Positions 22,047 through 30,924 are shown, numbered from the stretch's first letter. The stretch: DNA of 56,774 nucleotides from Bacteroidota bacterium (GCA_013288465.1 JABDBT010000001.1:1-56774), one strand, 5' to 3'. Notes: a model not told the origin generated them from the letters alone. Translations and numbers: made by a program.

Positions 22047-24500
22047 ATGAAGACACTCTACCTGGTATTAACCACCATTGGGCTATGCTTTGCCCTGAAT
22101 TTTGCTTATGCCCAAACACCTGCGGGTAAAGTAGGAGGTATTGTGCTTGATAACGCTAAACACCCGGTTGAGGGCGCTACCGTACTATTGGTAACTGCAA
22201 AAGACTCAACAACGGTAAAAACCATGTTGGCTAACGCCGATGGCCGCTTTGCTTTTGTGAATTTAAAAGACGGCGACTATTGTATTAAGGTAACTTATGT
22301 TGGCTATCAAAACTACAGGGGCGCATCGTTTCATGTCGCCCAGCAGCCCGTTAATTTACCGGCTATTATAATTGCACCAACCAGCAAGGCGTTAAAGCAG
22401 GTTGACGTTGAAGCGCAAAAGGCTTTTGTTGAGCAAAAGATAGACCGTACAGTGGTAAACGTTGGCGCTTCAATATCCAGTACAGGCGCCAACGCACTGG
22501 AGGTATTAGAAAAAGTACCCGGTATTACCGTTGACGATAATGGTACCATCAGCCTGAAAGGAAAAAGCGGCGTAATGGTAATGATAGATGACAGGCCGAC
22601 TTACCTATCGGGCGATGACCTGGCCAATTACCTGCGGGCAATGCCGGCGTCGCAATTAGATCAGATCGAATTAATGTCCAATCCTCCGGCTAAATATGAT
22701 GCGTCGGGCAATGCAGGCGTGATCAATATCAAAACTAAAAAATCAAAGATAAAAGGGTTTAATGGCTCGGTATCTGCAAGCGTGGGCGATGCTAAATACT
22801 GGCGGACACTGGAAAGTATGAACCTGAATTACCACGTAAATAAAGTAAACCTGTTTGCCAGCATAGGTTATGGTATTCAAAACGGCTACCGGCGATTAAA
22901 TGTAACCCGCACCTATCTTGATGCTAATGGCAACCCAACGTCGCTTTACACCGAAGAGGCATTTTTTAACCCTACTACTTATAACCCAAGTTTAAAATTA
23001 GGTATGGATTATTATTTATCGCCAAAAACCACCTTAGGATTTGTGCTTACCGGCACTCAATCGCTGGGCCATAATTATAACCCTGTAAATAGTACCATTA
23101 AAGACAATACCGGTAAACTGGACTCGATTATCACTTCAAATAACAATAACCAAAGCAACAACAAAAGCGGCGGCATCAATTTAAACTACAGCCACCAGTT
23201 TGACAGCCTGGGTAAAGCCTTAACCATTGATGTAGATTATTTGAAATACGATAACAACCACGATCAAACTTTTTTCAACAATACCTATAACGCGGCCGGG
23301 GTATTAGGGAGCGTACAGAATATCATCGATAACACCCCAACAAATATTAATATATATGCTGCTAAAACTGATTATACGCAGCCATTAAGAGGTAAGGCGA
23401 AACTGGCATTCGGTTTAAAAACCAGTTATGTAAATACTGATAACGCCGCCAATTATTTTGACGTAGTTAACAACATCAGTACTATAGATTATAATAACAC
23501 CAATCGTTTTTTATACAAGGAACACATAAACGCTGCTTATGTAAGCTTTAACCAGGATTTTAAACGATTATCGGTACAGGCGGGTTTGCGTGCAGAAAAT
23601 ACCAATGTGAACGGGCACCAATTAGGTAACGCGCAACGTCCCGATTCATCGTTCGCGCAACATTATACCGGTTTGTTTCCCACCGCGTATGTTTTATACA
23701 AACTGGATACGGCGGGTGTTAACGCGTTAAAACTGGATTATGGCAGGCGCATTGACCGACCCCGCTACCAGGACTTGAACCCTTTTGTAACTATATTGGA
23801 TAAATACAGCCAATTTAGCGGCAATCCATTTTTAAGGCCGCAATACTCATCGTATTTCGAGATGGTTTATACCTACAAAAGCGTGATCACCCTTACGGCA
23901 GAGTACAACCCTATTACTGATTACCAGGTAGAAGTGGACAACGCCGCACCGGGTGGCATTTTTACAGCAACCACGGGCAACCTGGGCCGGCGCGACCATT
24001 GGGGCATTACTGCTAACATAGCGCTAAACCCGGCTAAGTGGTGGATCTTTAATTTTTACACCGAACTGATGCATAATTGGTATAACGGGAAAATAGCTAA
24101 CCTTACGCTTAACAACAGCAACACCTATTATTATTTTAATTGGACCAACCAGTTCAATTTTTCAAACAGCTGGAGCGCAGAGCTAACCTCCTTTTATGTT
24201 AGTCCAACGCACGATGCCCAATTTACGCACCGGTTTCGCGAGCAAACTAATATCGGGTTGCAAAAAAAGATATTGAAAAATAAGTTGGCTATAAAACTAA
24301 GTGTACGTGATGTATTCAGGGATAATTTTGGTGCCGGTAATATCACCAATATACCGGGTGTATTGGCCACTTACCATAACGACAATGCTAACCGCTCGGT
24401 AACACTCGGTGCGACGTACAGTTTTGGGTCGAACAAAAATATACCAAAAAAACGTCAGACGGGCAGTGCTGATAGTGAGGCTGACAGGGTGGGGAATTAA
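22047..24500 (+). CDS. TonB-dependent receptor, outer-membrane beta-barrel family (817 aa)
   Basis: Outer-membrane receptor of the type with an N-terminal carboxypeptidase-like regulatory domain. The ATG at 22047 is preferred because it starts the signal peptide MKTLYLVLTTIGLCFALNFA (cleaved after YAQ); the longer frame would read through palindrome copy 2. Regulatory domain ~27-110 (VGGIVLDNAKHPVEGATVLL), plug ~130-225 (ALEVLEKVPGITVDD, DQIELMSNPPAKYDASGNAG, VINIKTKK), barrel ~230-817 of the OMP_b-brl_3 type (LRPQYSSYFEMVYTY, GRRIDRPRYQDLNPFV). There is no SusD partner, so it is not a classic glycan importer. As last gene of the ECF operon it is probably a target of that sigma factor. Confidence 0.86.
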   Translation: MKTLYLVLTTIGLCFALNFAYAQTPAGKVGGIVLDNAKHPVEGATVLLVTAKDSTTVKTMLANADGRFAFVNLKDGDYCIKVTYVGYQNYRGASFHVAQQPVNLPAIIIAPTSKALKQVDVEAQKAFVEQKIDRTVVNVGASISSTGANALEVLEKVPGITVDDNGTISLKGKSGVMVMIDDRPTYLSGDDLANYLRAMPASQLDQIELMSNPPAKYDASGNAGVINIKTKKSKIKGFNGSVSASVGDAKYWRTLESMNLNYHVNKVNLFASIGYGIQNGYRRLNVTRTYLDANGNPTSLYTEEAFFNPTTYNPSLKLGMDYYLSPKTTLGFVLTGTQSLGHNYNPVNSTIKDNTGKLDSIITSNNNNQSNNKSGGINLNYSHQFDSLGKALTIDVDYLKYDNNHDQTFFNNTYNAAGVLGSVQNIIDNTPTNINIYAAKTDYTQPLRGKAKLAFGLKTSYVNTDNAANYFDVVNNISTIDYNNTNRFLYKEHINAAYVSFNQDFKRLSVQAGLRAENTNVNGHQLGNAQRPDSSFAQHYTGLFPTAYVLYKLDTAGVNALKLDYGRRIDRPRYQDLNPFVTILDKYSQFSGNPFLRPQYSSYFEMVYTYKSVITLTAEYNPITDYQVEVDNAAPGGIFTATTGNLGRRDHWGITANIALNPAKWWIFNFYTELMHNWYNGKIANLTLNNSNTYYYFNWTNQFNFSNSWSAELTSFYVSPTHDAQFTHRFREQTNIGLQKKILKNKLAIKLSVRDVFRDNFGAGNITNIPGVLATYHNDNANRSVTLGATYSFGSNKNIPKKRQTGSADSEADRVGN

Positions 24501-24509
24501 AGGGTGTCC

Positions 24510-25028
24510 TTATTTTTTGGATAAATATTGATTAAACTCAATAACCTTTCCGGCTTTTACCTGCCAGTTTTCCTGCATTAAAACGGTATCGGCTTTGCCG
24601 TTTTTAGGGTACCGTCTTTCCCTCGACCAGATATTTACCCAATCTTCATTTTTATCATTTACATGCGCGCTTTGCCATGCGACAATATCAAAACGCATAG
24701 AATCAAGGCCGTCAATATCGCTTTTTGCATAAGCAAGCAGTTTGTCAACAGGGCCATAAAAATGCGTGCCATCGGCGGCATCATACCGAACGGTATCGGC
24801 AAAATAAGGTTTCATCGCTTTAATATTGGCGGTTTCAAACATCTTCCACATCAGTAATACCTTTTGGGCATTTACCGGGTTGCCCGGTACGGTTATGTCT
24901 GACGAATAAGTTGCCTTATAGGCATACGTAAGGGTGTCTTTAGCAATGGCTGCTGTGCCGGTATTTGTTTTTGTATTACATGATGCTAATGTGGCAGCTA
25001 TTGCGGTAAGGATAAATAATTTTTTCAT
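24510..25028 (-). CDS. NTF2-like (SnoaL-type) lipoprotein (172 aa)
   Basis: Lipoprotein with a signal peptide and lipobox LASC (Cys at about 17), then a single NTF2-like domain: KVLLMWKMFETANIKAMKPYFADTV, ADGTHFYGPVDKLLAYA, FDIVAWQSAHVNDKNEDWVNIW and MQENWQVKAGKVIEFNQYLSKK. The order, helix pair then curved sheet with a closing edge strand, is that of the SnoaL/polyketide-cyclase-like group. These domains bind small molecules but rarely can their ligand be named. The gene converges on the receptor gene with only 9 nt between stop codons. Confidence 0.8.
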   Translation of the reverse strand: MKKLFILTAIAATLASCNTKTNTGTAAIAKDTLTYAYKATYSSDITVPGNPVNAQKVLLMWKMFETANIKAMKPYFADTVRYDAADGTHFYGPVDKLLAYAKSDIDGLDSMRFDIVAWQSAHVNDKNEDWVNIWSRERRYPKNGKADTVLMQENWQVKAGKVIEFNQYLSKK

Positions 25029-25059
25029 GGTGAAGGGATTTGATAAGTGCCGGATAAAA

Positions 25060-25148
25060 ATATAGTATAAATATAGTGTTTAACTCATTGTATCTTCTTA
25101 AAAATCAATGCTATAGGTTATGGATGATTGCCGTCCCTTATACTATAT
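25060..25148. repeat. Inverted repeat between divergent genes
   Basis: ATATAGTATAA (25060-25070) is repeated in inverse as TTATACTATAT (25138-25148), 67 bp apart, in the spacer between the NTF2-like lipoprotein gene and the duplicated membrane protein gene. A second half-site (ATATAGTG, 25071) adjoins the first. It could be a two-site operator, though A/T-rich arms arise easily by chance. Confidence 0.3.
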
Positions 25149-25291
25149 TAGTGTGCCGCCTTGTGATTTTTCATAATACAGTTTAGTAAGCAATTATAAC
25201 GCAGGTGAAAATATTTTGTTTGAGGCCTAATTGCCTGTTGTGCAAATTATTATATTAGCGTTACCAATTATAAATCATTATTTCCTAAACC

Positions 25292-26023
25292 ATGAGCAAC
25301 GCTATACTATTAAAAGCAGGACGATGGATATATGCCACAGCTATTTTGGCCATCGGTGTTATTCATCTTATTACCCATAACTTTCCTACCGGGCTATTGC
25401 CTGTTGATGCCGGTTTACCGGGCCGACAGGTACTTGTTTATGTAACCGGCACAATTTTAATTATCGCGGGGTTATTGCTATTAACAAAAAAACTGAGCCA
25501 TTATGCCGCGCTTTTGGCGGGCGTTATATGGCTGGCTTTTTTTTTGGCGCTGCATATACCGAAGCTATTGCCCAATTTACATGATGGCGGCGAGTGGACT
25601 GCGACTTTTGAAGTTATCGGCTTCCTGGCCGGGGCCTGCCTTATTGCAGGGGCAGATGGTAACCGCAAGTTAATAGCAGCTGGCCGATGGCTTTTTTTAT
25701 CGGGCTTAATTGTTTTTACGGCACTGCATTATGTATATCTGCAATATATAGTTAGCCTTATACCCGCCTGGTTGCCCGGACATTTGTTTTGGTCGTGGCT
25801 GGTGTTGATTGCTTTTTTTGCCGCATCAATAAGCCTGCTTATTAATAGAAAAGTACGGCTAACAGGATTGCTATTGGGCCTGATGTTTTTACTATGGGTT
25901 TTAATGCTTCATCTGCCCAGGGTAATAGCCAGCCCGCACATTGAAGCTGAATGGACGAGTCTGTTTGTTTGTATGGCGATGGGTGGGGTGTCTTTATTGT
26001 TGGCTGGGATGGCGAAGGAATAA
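25292..26023 (+). CDS. Internally duplicated membrane protein, DoxX-like halves (243 aa)
   Basis: Membrane protein of eight predicted helices made of two related halves (about 8-118 and 128-240). Equivalent segments are GRWIYATAILAIGVIHLITH and GRWLFLSGLIVFTALHYVYL at the starts, LHIPKLL and LHLPRVI in the fourth helix, and GEWTATFEVIGF and AEWTSLFVCMAM before the last helix. Each half has the four-helix layout of DoxX/DUF417-like proteins. Function is unknown; DoxX relatives take part in quinone or redox-linked membrane processes. The His residues repeated in both halves (IHLITH/LHYVYL, LHIP/LHLP) could bind a ligand or metal. Monocistronic and convergent with a toxin-antitoxin pair. Confidence 0.7.
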   Translation: MSNAILLKAGRWIYATAILAIGVIHLITHNFPTGLLPVDAGLPGRQVLVYVTGTILIIAGLLLLTKKLSHYAALLAGVIWLAFFLALHIPKLLPNLHDGGEWTATFEVIGFLAGACLIAGADGNRKLIAAGRWLFLSGLIVFTALHYVYLQYIVSLIPAWLPGHLFWSWLVLIAFFAASISLLINRKVRLTGLLLGLMFLLWVLMLHLPRVIASPHIEAEWTSLFVCMAMGGVSLLLAGMAKE

Positions 26024-26056
26024 ATAAGATTGATCACCACCACTTACATCTCAAGG

Positions 26057-26383
26057 CTATCTGGCTAAATCAAGCAGACGAAGCAATTCCTTATCTGCAA
26101 TATCTGATTGTTCGGATTTATCGTAGATAGATAATAAGAATACCATGTTGTCCGAAATAGCAATATAAGTGATAACACGTGCACCGCCGGATCTTCCTTT
26201 ACCTTTAGATGCAATTGCCAGGCGGATTTTATAACAGTCATTACCAAGAGCCGTACCCTTATTTGGTACAGTACTAAGCTCATTAATTAATTCAAGAAGT
26301 TCAGTTTTGAGAGAAGGAAATTTTTTTGCAAGTCGTTTAAATTGCTTTTCAAACGGAGCAATCGTAATGACTTTATAATTCAT
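26057..26383 (-). CDS. RelE/HigB-like toxin (108 aa)
   Basis: Toxin of the RelE superfamily. Typical features are the N-terminal strand-helix YKVITIAPFEKQFKRLAKKFPSL, the helix LKTELLELINELSTVPNKGT, a basic substrate segment CYKIRLAIASKGKGRSGGAR, and the closing strands VITYIAISDNMVFLLSIYDKS. The Lys/Arg cluster at about 50-70 is the likely RNA-contact surface. The C-terminal helix (DKELLRLLDLAR) is also common in this Bacteroidota group. The start overlaps the antitoxin stop by 11 nt, so it is translated only with the antitoxin. mRNA cleavage is the expected activity, not proven here. Confidence 0.78.
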   Translation of the reverse strand: MNYKVITIAPFEKQFKRLAKKFPSLKTELLELINELSTVPNKGTALGNDCYKIRLAIASKGKGRSGGARVITYIAISDNMVFLLSIYDKSEQSDIADKELLRLLDLAR

Positions 26384-26588
26384 TCAGAAAATCTTCTGCC
26401 GGGCGACCTTTTAGTTTGCCCGCTTTGATAAGGGCAACATTTTTGAATGCTTTTTTAATCTCTTTTATTTCTGCAAAAAGTTCAGCGTCAGGTGCAGAAA
26501 CAGCTTTTGCTTTTACATAAGAATGGTTTTTGATCATTTCCATGAAGCTTTCCGCCTTATTATCCGCTATGTCTATTAATAGTTTCAT
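26373..26588 (-). CDS. Antitoxin partner of the RelE-like toxin (71 aa)
   Basis: Small helical protein (MKLLIDIADNKAESFMEMIK) ending in a proline-containing acidic tail (KGRPAEDFLNEL). The start MKLLIDI-like strand followed by a helix and a basic stretch KLKGRPA is seen in many Bacteroidota antitoxins with RelE-like partners. It is encoded first in the operon, with a well-formed -33/-7 promoter and an AAGAGGA sequence 5 nt before the ATG, giving more antitoxin than toxin. Assignment depends mostly on its coupling to the toxin gene. Confidence 0.72.
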   Translation of the reverse strand: MKLLIDIADNKAESFMEMIKNHSYVKAKAVSAPDAELFAEIKEIKKAFKNVALIKAGKLKGRPAEDFLNEL

Positions 26589-26603
26589 GTTTTCCTCTTA
26601 TTA

Positions 26604-26634
26604 CAAATTTACCATTTTTAGGATAGAAAGTAAA
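26604..26634 (-). promoter_or_regulatory. Bacteroidota-type promoter of the toxin-antitoxin operon
   Basis: On the minus strand a perfect -7 box TAAATTTG (26611-26604) is preceded, 19 bp upstream, by TTTA (26634-26631; one mismatch to TTTG). The expected start point lies about 10 nt before the antitoxin ATG at 26588. Confidence 0.58.
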
Positions 26635-26681
26635 TAAAATAGTTACCCTATAATAAATTTAGAATAATCGTCATCTCTTTT

Positions 26682-28625
26682 TTACTTATGAATAAAATAC
26701 CTAACCACCTTACGCTGATCGGTAGTTTTATTGGTCAGCAATACCCGCCATATAGTTTTCCCATCCCATGAATGTTTTAACCCCTGGTCTTCGGGGGTAG
26801 TTAGCTCCATCTTTTCCTTTTTAATGGTCCATGCACTGGTATCATAATCAAGGTAAATTTTGCTTTGGTCGGGTAGGGTAAAGGCTATCTGTCCCGGTTT
26901 ATCGGTATCAATATCACTTACCGACATAAAGGTTTGGGTAAGGTTTTTTAGCGGCGCCGATAGCTCGTAGCTATCGTCAATTTCAACACCTTTGGTTTTA
27001 TCCATTTTAACCGTCCTCAACCATGAGCGTACGCCTGCTTCTGCAGGGTAGGCTTTGGTAAGGTTCATGCTTAAAGTACTCGCGTTTTTGCTTTGACCGT
27101 ATTGCACATCCGTGGCTTTAAAATCGCCGGTCGAGCCTTGTTCCTGCCCGTTAATGGTAGGCAGGTTATGGTATGGCGAGGTATTGAACCAAAGTTTATA
27201 CCTGTCTTTTCCGAATGTCCGGGCGGTGTAGGTACCTGAACCTACATCAATAATTACCGGGTAACCATTGGCATAAACCATAAAGTCGCCAATGTCATCG
27301 TGGTTATGGCTCTCGCCATTGTTGCCGCCATGCGCTGCCACAAACAACCCGTTTACACCGCGTGAGGCCATGAGCTCTACATCGCTGTACCAGGCATCGG
27401 CAACATCATCTTCTTTGGCGGGGTAGTTTGTACAGTCATTTATCGCGAAAAGGTTGTACAAACCGCGCGTACGGTGAAACTGCTCAACGCCGACACTTTG
27501 GCCCTGTAAGGTATGGTACGACCAGCTGCCAAAGGCCATCATTTGCTTATCACCCATATCGCGGCCAAAGCGGTATAGCATGATGCCATCGGGCGTTAAG
27601 GTAGGGTGCGCGTCGGCTACGTTGATAAAATAGTCACCTGCTATATGTGTTTTATAAATGTACGATCCCATTTTTTGGATAAACTGGTCATTGTAAATAT
27701 TCAGCTTGCCGTTTGTGGCATCGTGCAGCAAGTTTAACGCGTCATAAACACAGCCACCGGCAGCAAACCAATAGCTTGGGCCTTCGTCGCAACCGCCATC
27801 AACGCCAAGCCCGTTTATGTATTGGTCAATTATTTTCATACCGCGGTATAGGGCATCCGCGCGTTTGGTTTCATCTTTTTCGATCAATAAATTGGCCGCA
27901 ATGTAGTTTGATACTATCCACGGGGCCCAGTTGTTTAATTTGGCATTGGGGTTGCCGCTACCGGCCCAGCCAAATTGGGCTGTAGCCATTGGGTTCAATA
28001 TCCGCCTGTCTATTTCATACCTGATGCGCGGGCGTATGAGTTTTGAAACCTTTTGCAATTGCGGGCCAACAAAATAATCGGTCCATGCTAATACGGCGGC
28101 GGTTTCGGCCGAGAAAAGTTCAACAATAGGCTCTTCCACATCGGGCAAACCCGAACCTGCTTTTTGTGCGCTTAAATGCGCGGTAGCGCCCCAAAAACTT
28201 TCTTCGCTTATTGACCATACGCCATTTACAATTTGATCAGTAAAGCGCCCTTTGCCTTCAACAGATTCAGCCAGCACCAAATTCCATAACTGGTTACGCT
28301 TATCGAACGACAGGTTTTCGTAATCTGTACGGTTGCCGGTGCGCACATATTCGAGCGTTACGGTTGCCGGGATATTTTTAAACTCTCTTTTTAAGGCTAA
28401 CTCACCGTTATGGATCAGTTTTTTGATAACACTATCGGGCAGTACTTTTTTCCAGCCATCAGCCGATTGCGGGAACGGCTTAAACTCATTTTGCGGGATA
28501 AGCGACTGCTTTACCTGTTGTATAGAAAACTGTTGCAGCAGATCGCGCCGCGTAACCTGCGCGCACGATCTGAAAGGCAAAGCAATAACTAAAGCGATAA
28601 GTAGATGTTGAAAATGGAGTTTCAT
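26682..28625 (-). CDS. Heparinase II/III-like polysaccharide lyase (647 aa)
   Basis: Exported lyase-like enzyme that probably cleaves uronic-acid-containing polysaccharide by beta-elimination. Signal peptide about 1-22 (ending RSCAQ). Residues ~60-380 form the helical toroid (LWNLVLAESVEGKGRF, NNWAPWIVSNYIAANLL, CDEGPSYWFAAGGCVYDALN), and ~400-640 the beta-sandwich domain. The catalytic-region signature is ESHNHDDIGDFMVYANGYP, then DVGSGTYTARTFGKDRY and TSPYHNLPTINGQEQG, which supply the His and Tyr residues expected of heparinase II/III and alginate/oligo-lyase relatives. No SusC/SusD or sulfatase gene is adjacent, so the substrate (alginate-, heparin- or other uronan-type) is open. Confidence 0.83.
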   Translation of the reverse strand: MKLHFQHLLIALVIALPFRSCAQVTRRDLLQQFSIQQVKQSLIPQNEFKPFPQSADGWKKVLPDSVIKKLIHNGELALKREFKNIPATVTLEYVRTGNRTDYENLSFDKRNQLWNLVLAESVEGKGRFTDQIVNGVWSISEESFWGATAHLSAQKAGSGLPDVEEPIVELFSAETAAVLAWTDYFVGPQLQKVSKLIRPRIRYEIDRRILNPMATAQFGWAGSGNPNAKLNNWAPWIVSNYIAANLLIEKDETKRADALYRGMKIIDQYINGLGVDGGCDEGPSYWFAAGGCVYDALNLLHDATNGKLNIYNDQFIQKMGSYIYKTHIAGDYFINVADAHPTLTPDGIMLYRFGRDMGDKQMMAFGSWSYHTLQGQSVGVEQFHRTRGLYNLFAINDCTNYPAKEDDVADAWYSDVELMASRGVNGLFVAAHGGNNGESHNHDDIGDFMVYANGYPVIIDVGSGTYTARTFGKDRYKLWFNTSPYHNLPTINGQEQGSTGDFKATDVQYGQSKNASTLSMNLTKAYPAEAGVRSWLRTVKMDKTKGVEIDDSYELSAPLKNLTQTFMSVSDIDTDKPGQIAFTLPDQSKIYLDYDTSAWTIKKEKMELTTPEDQGLKHSWDGKTIWRVLLTNKTTDQRKVVRYFIHK

Positions 28626-28811
28626 GGTATGATTGATATTTGACGGTTGAATATAAAGAGTTTTTATATTAAATCAAGCTTTTAAAGAAGTTTGCAACTT
28701 TAGACAATTATTGCTAACCGGTTAAGCTTCAATGTCTGTGTTTAAAGTTCCTGTTAACGCAGGTTAACATTAGAATGTTTTAATGTTACTACTATTCGTT
28801 TCTAATGGGTT

Positions 28812-28819
28812 TATCTTTG
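28812..28819 (+). promoter_or_regulatory. -7 box upstream of the OmpR-type regulator gene
   Basis: TATCTTTG matches TAnnTTTG exactly, 15 nt before the ATG at 28835, without a good -33 box. Two GTTAAC palindromes 10 bp apart (28753 and 28763) lie farther upstream and may be regulator sites. A start near 28826 would leave the in-frame ATG at 28805 outside the transcript. Confidence 0.4.
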
Positions 28820-28834
28820 ATGAAAAAATGCAGG

Positions 28835-29506
28835 ATGAAAATTTTGTTAATTGAAGATGAACCCAAAGTTGCGGCGTTTATAAAAAAAGGGCTTGAAGAA
28901 CAGCGTAATACGGTTACTGTTGCTTATGATGGTAATATGGGTTGTAAGCTGGCCCTTGAACAAGACTTTGAACTGATCATCCTTGATATTATTTTACCAT
29001 ATATAAATGGGCTGGAAGTTTGCAAGCAAATACGTTTATATAAAAAAGAAGTGCCCATTTTAATGCTTACCGCCCTGAGTACAGTTGACGACAAAGTACA
29101 AGGACTGGAAAATGGGGCCGATGATTATTTAACCAAACCATTTCATTTTGAAGAATTATTGGCACGTATAAAAGCGCTCGACCGCAGGCGCGCCATGGTT
29201 TTGCCGGGCACTTATTATAAAATTGATGACCTTGAATTGGATTGTTACCGTAAAACAGTTACACGCGAAGGCAAAATTATTTTATTAACGGCCAAAGAAT
29301 TTACCCTGCTTGAGGTTTTAATGGCAAATAAAAACCGGGTGCTTTCAAGGGTTTTTATTGCCGAACTGGTTTGGGGTATTTCATTTAACCGGGGTACAAA
29401 TTTAATTGACGTATATATAAATTATTTACGTGCCAAAGTTGATAAAGGGTACCCAAAACAGCTTATACACACGGTAATAGGAATGGGTTATATTATAAAA
29501 GACTAA
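28835..29506 (+). CDS. OmpR-family response regulator (223 aa)
   Basis: DNA-binding regulator with receiver domain (about 1-118: acidic IEDEPK, phospho-acceptor Asp51 in LDIILPYINGLEV, Thr in LTALSTVDDK, Lys in LTKPFHFEEL) and a winged-helix C-terminal domain (about 125-223: LTAKEFTLLEVLMANKNRVL, GTNLIDVYINYLRAKVD, IHTVIGMGYIIKD). I chose ATG 28835 because it opens the receiver at MKILLIEDE; ATGs at 28805 and 28820 would add unusual residues. It resembles CusR/CopR-type regulators of metal efflux, fitting its place 1.5 kb before czcCBA. Its likely binding site is the triple 11-bp repeat at 30925-30957. Confidence 0.88.
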   Translation: MKILLIEDEPKVAAFIKKGLEEQRNTVTVAYDGNMGCKLALEQDFELIILDIILPYINGLEVCKQIRLYKKEVPILMLTALSTVDDKVQGLENGADDYLTKPFHFEELLARIKALDRRRAMVLPGTYYKIDDLELDCYRKTVTREGKIILLTAKEFTLLEVLMANKNRVLSRVFIAELVWGISFNRGTNLIDVYINYLRAKVDKGYPKQLIHTVIGMGYIIKD

Positions 29507-29519
29507 CCTTTTTTCAGGT

Positions 29520-30884
29520 ATGAAAGTTAAAGACAAACTATCCCTGCAGTTTACTTTTATGTTTGCTGTTTTGCTGTTAGTAGTATTAACCGGTATATAC
29601 TTGTTTGTAGAGCATAACAGGGTACAATCATTTTTTAATAAGCTGGATAGCAGGGCAATCACCGCGGCCCAGTTTTACCTTGCAGAAGATAACCTTTCAA
29701 AAGAAAACTTTAAAAAAGTACTTGATAAATTTCCCCAATCGCTGCCGCAGGAATCTATAAGGGTGTATAGCGATAAATTCCAGCCGAGGTTTATACCCGA
29801 GAATAAAATAAAATGGGATACCAGCATATTAAAACAGGTAGAAAAACAAAGGGTGCTACATTTAACCCGCGGCGATATGCAGGTTGCCGGCCTTTACTAT
29901 GCAGATAATTCGGGTAATTTTATTATCATGGTTTCGGCGGTTGATGAGCAGGGCTTTTATATGATGCATGAGGTTGGCCTTATTATTGCCTTTTTTTCGC
30001 TGTTTTCCCTTGTTGTTACTTTTTTCCTGGGCAGGATATTTGCAATGATGGCGCTTAGCCCAATTGTTAAAATTACCAATAACCTTAAATTAACCAGGGC
30101 ATCAAGCCTGCATTTACGTTTGCCGTTCAACGAAAAAAAACACGATGAAATTGATATACTCTCCTTAACCATAAACCAGTTATTAGAACATCTTGAGCAA
30201 TCATTTGAAAGCCAAAAGAGGTTTATATCCAATGCGTCGCATGAATTGCGTACACCTATTACCGCCATACTTGGCGAAGCGGAAATAACTCTAATGAAGA
30301 GCAGGAAGCCCGAGGCATACCAGCAAACTTTAAAAGAAATTATCAGTAATGTTGATCATCTGAATTACATATTAAACGGCCTGATGGATATGGTACAGGC
30401 CAGTATGGGTAATAACGATTTCCAGGATATACGGATGGATGAATTGCTTTGGGAAATTATTGATGAGCTTACCAGTCGCGATCCCGAGATCAATATTAAA
30501 GTTAACTATAATTTACCTGCCGATGAATCAAAGATCACCTTGCAGGGCAGCCGCAGGTTGGTGTTTATAGCCATAAGCAATGTGCTTAAAAATGCCATTA
30601 AGTTTTCTGACGGTAAGGAAGTTATTTGCGATATAGGCTGTACTAATAAAGGTATTTGTTTAACCATAACCGATAAGGGAATAGGGATCAATGAAACAGA
30701 TATGGAGAAGATATTTCAACCTTTCTTTCGGTCGGAAAATGCAATCGTTTACCCCGGGGCCGGTATTGGGTTATCATTAACCAAAAACATTATACAATTA
30801 CACAACGGCACTATCAATATCAAATCAGAAATTAATAAGGCCACGGAGTTTTCGCTCTTTTTCCCTACCTATTCCGGTCATTAA
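29520..30884 (+). CDS. Sensor histidine kinase of the metal-efflux two-component system (454 aa)
   Basis: Membrane kinase partnered with the preceding regulator (13 nt apart). Two membrane helices (about 10-30 and 150-175) enclose a ~120-residue periplasmic sensor domain, followed by a HAMP-like linker (MALSPIVKITNNLKLTRASS). The H-box is ISNASHELRTPITAIL with phospho-acceptor His241; the ATPase domain has the N-box (ISNVLKNAIKFS), DKGIGI, the F-box (IFQPFFRSE) and GAGIGLSL, so it is intact. The overall layout is that of CusS/CzcS-like kinases, and the efflux operon lies directly downstream. The periplasmic domain has no obvious Cys/His metal cluster, so metal sensing is inferred from context. 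Confidence 0.87.
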   Translation: MKVKDKLSLQFTFMFAVLLLVVLTGIYLFVEHNRVQSFFNKLDSRAITAAQFYLAEDNLSKENFKKVLDKFPQSLPQESIRVYSDKFQPRFIPENKIKWDTSILKQVEKQRVLHLTRGDMQVAGLYYADNSGNFIIMVSAVDEQGFYMMHEVGLIIAFFSLFSLVVTFFLGRIFAMMALSPIVKITNNLKLTRASSLHLRLPFNEKKHDEIDILSLTINQLLEHLEQSFESQKRFISNASHELRTPITAILGEAEITLMKSRKPEAYQQTLKEIISNVDHLNYILNGLMDMVQASMGNNDFQDIRMDELLWEIIDELTSRDPEINIKVNYNLPADESKITLQGSRRLVFIAISNVLKNAIKFSDGKEVICDIGCTNKGICLTITDKGIGINETDMEKIFQPFFRSENAIVYPGAGIGLSLTKNIIQLHNGTINIKSEINKATEFSLFFPTYSGH

Positions 30885-30924
30885 ATCAGTCCTTTTTGTC
30901 TGCCGAAACGCCACATTAAAGAAA

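Noticed and set aside
22047..24500. Receptor considered as SusC of a polysaccharide utilisation locus
   Set aside because: No SusD-like lipoprotein follows, and the barrel is of the shorter OMP_b-brl_3 type; the operon starts with an ECF sigma pair.
26682..28625. Heparinase-like gene considered part of a glycan-degradation locus with the GH-like gene at 12204
   Set aside because: The genes are 11 kb apart, separated by unrelated operons, and no shared regulator or SusC/SusD pair is present.
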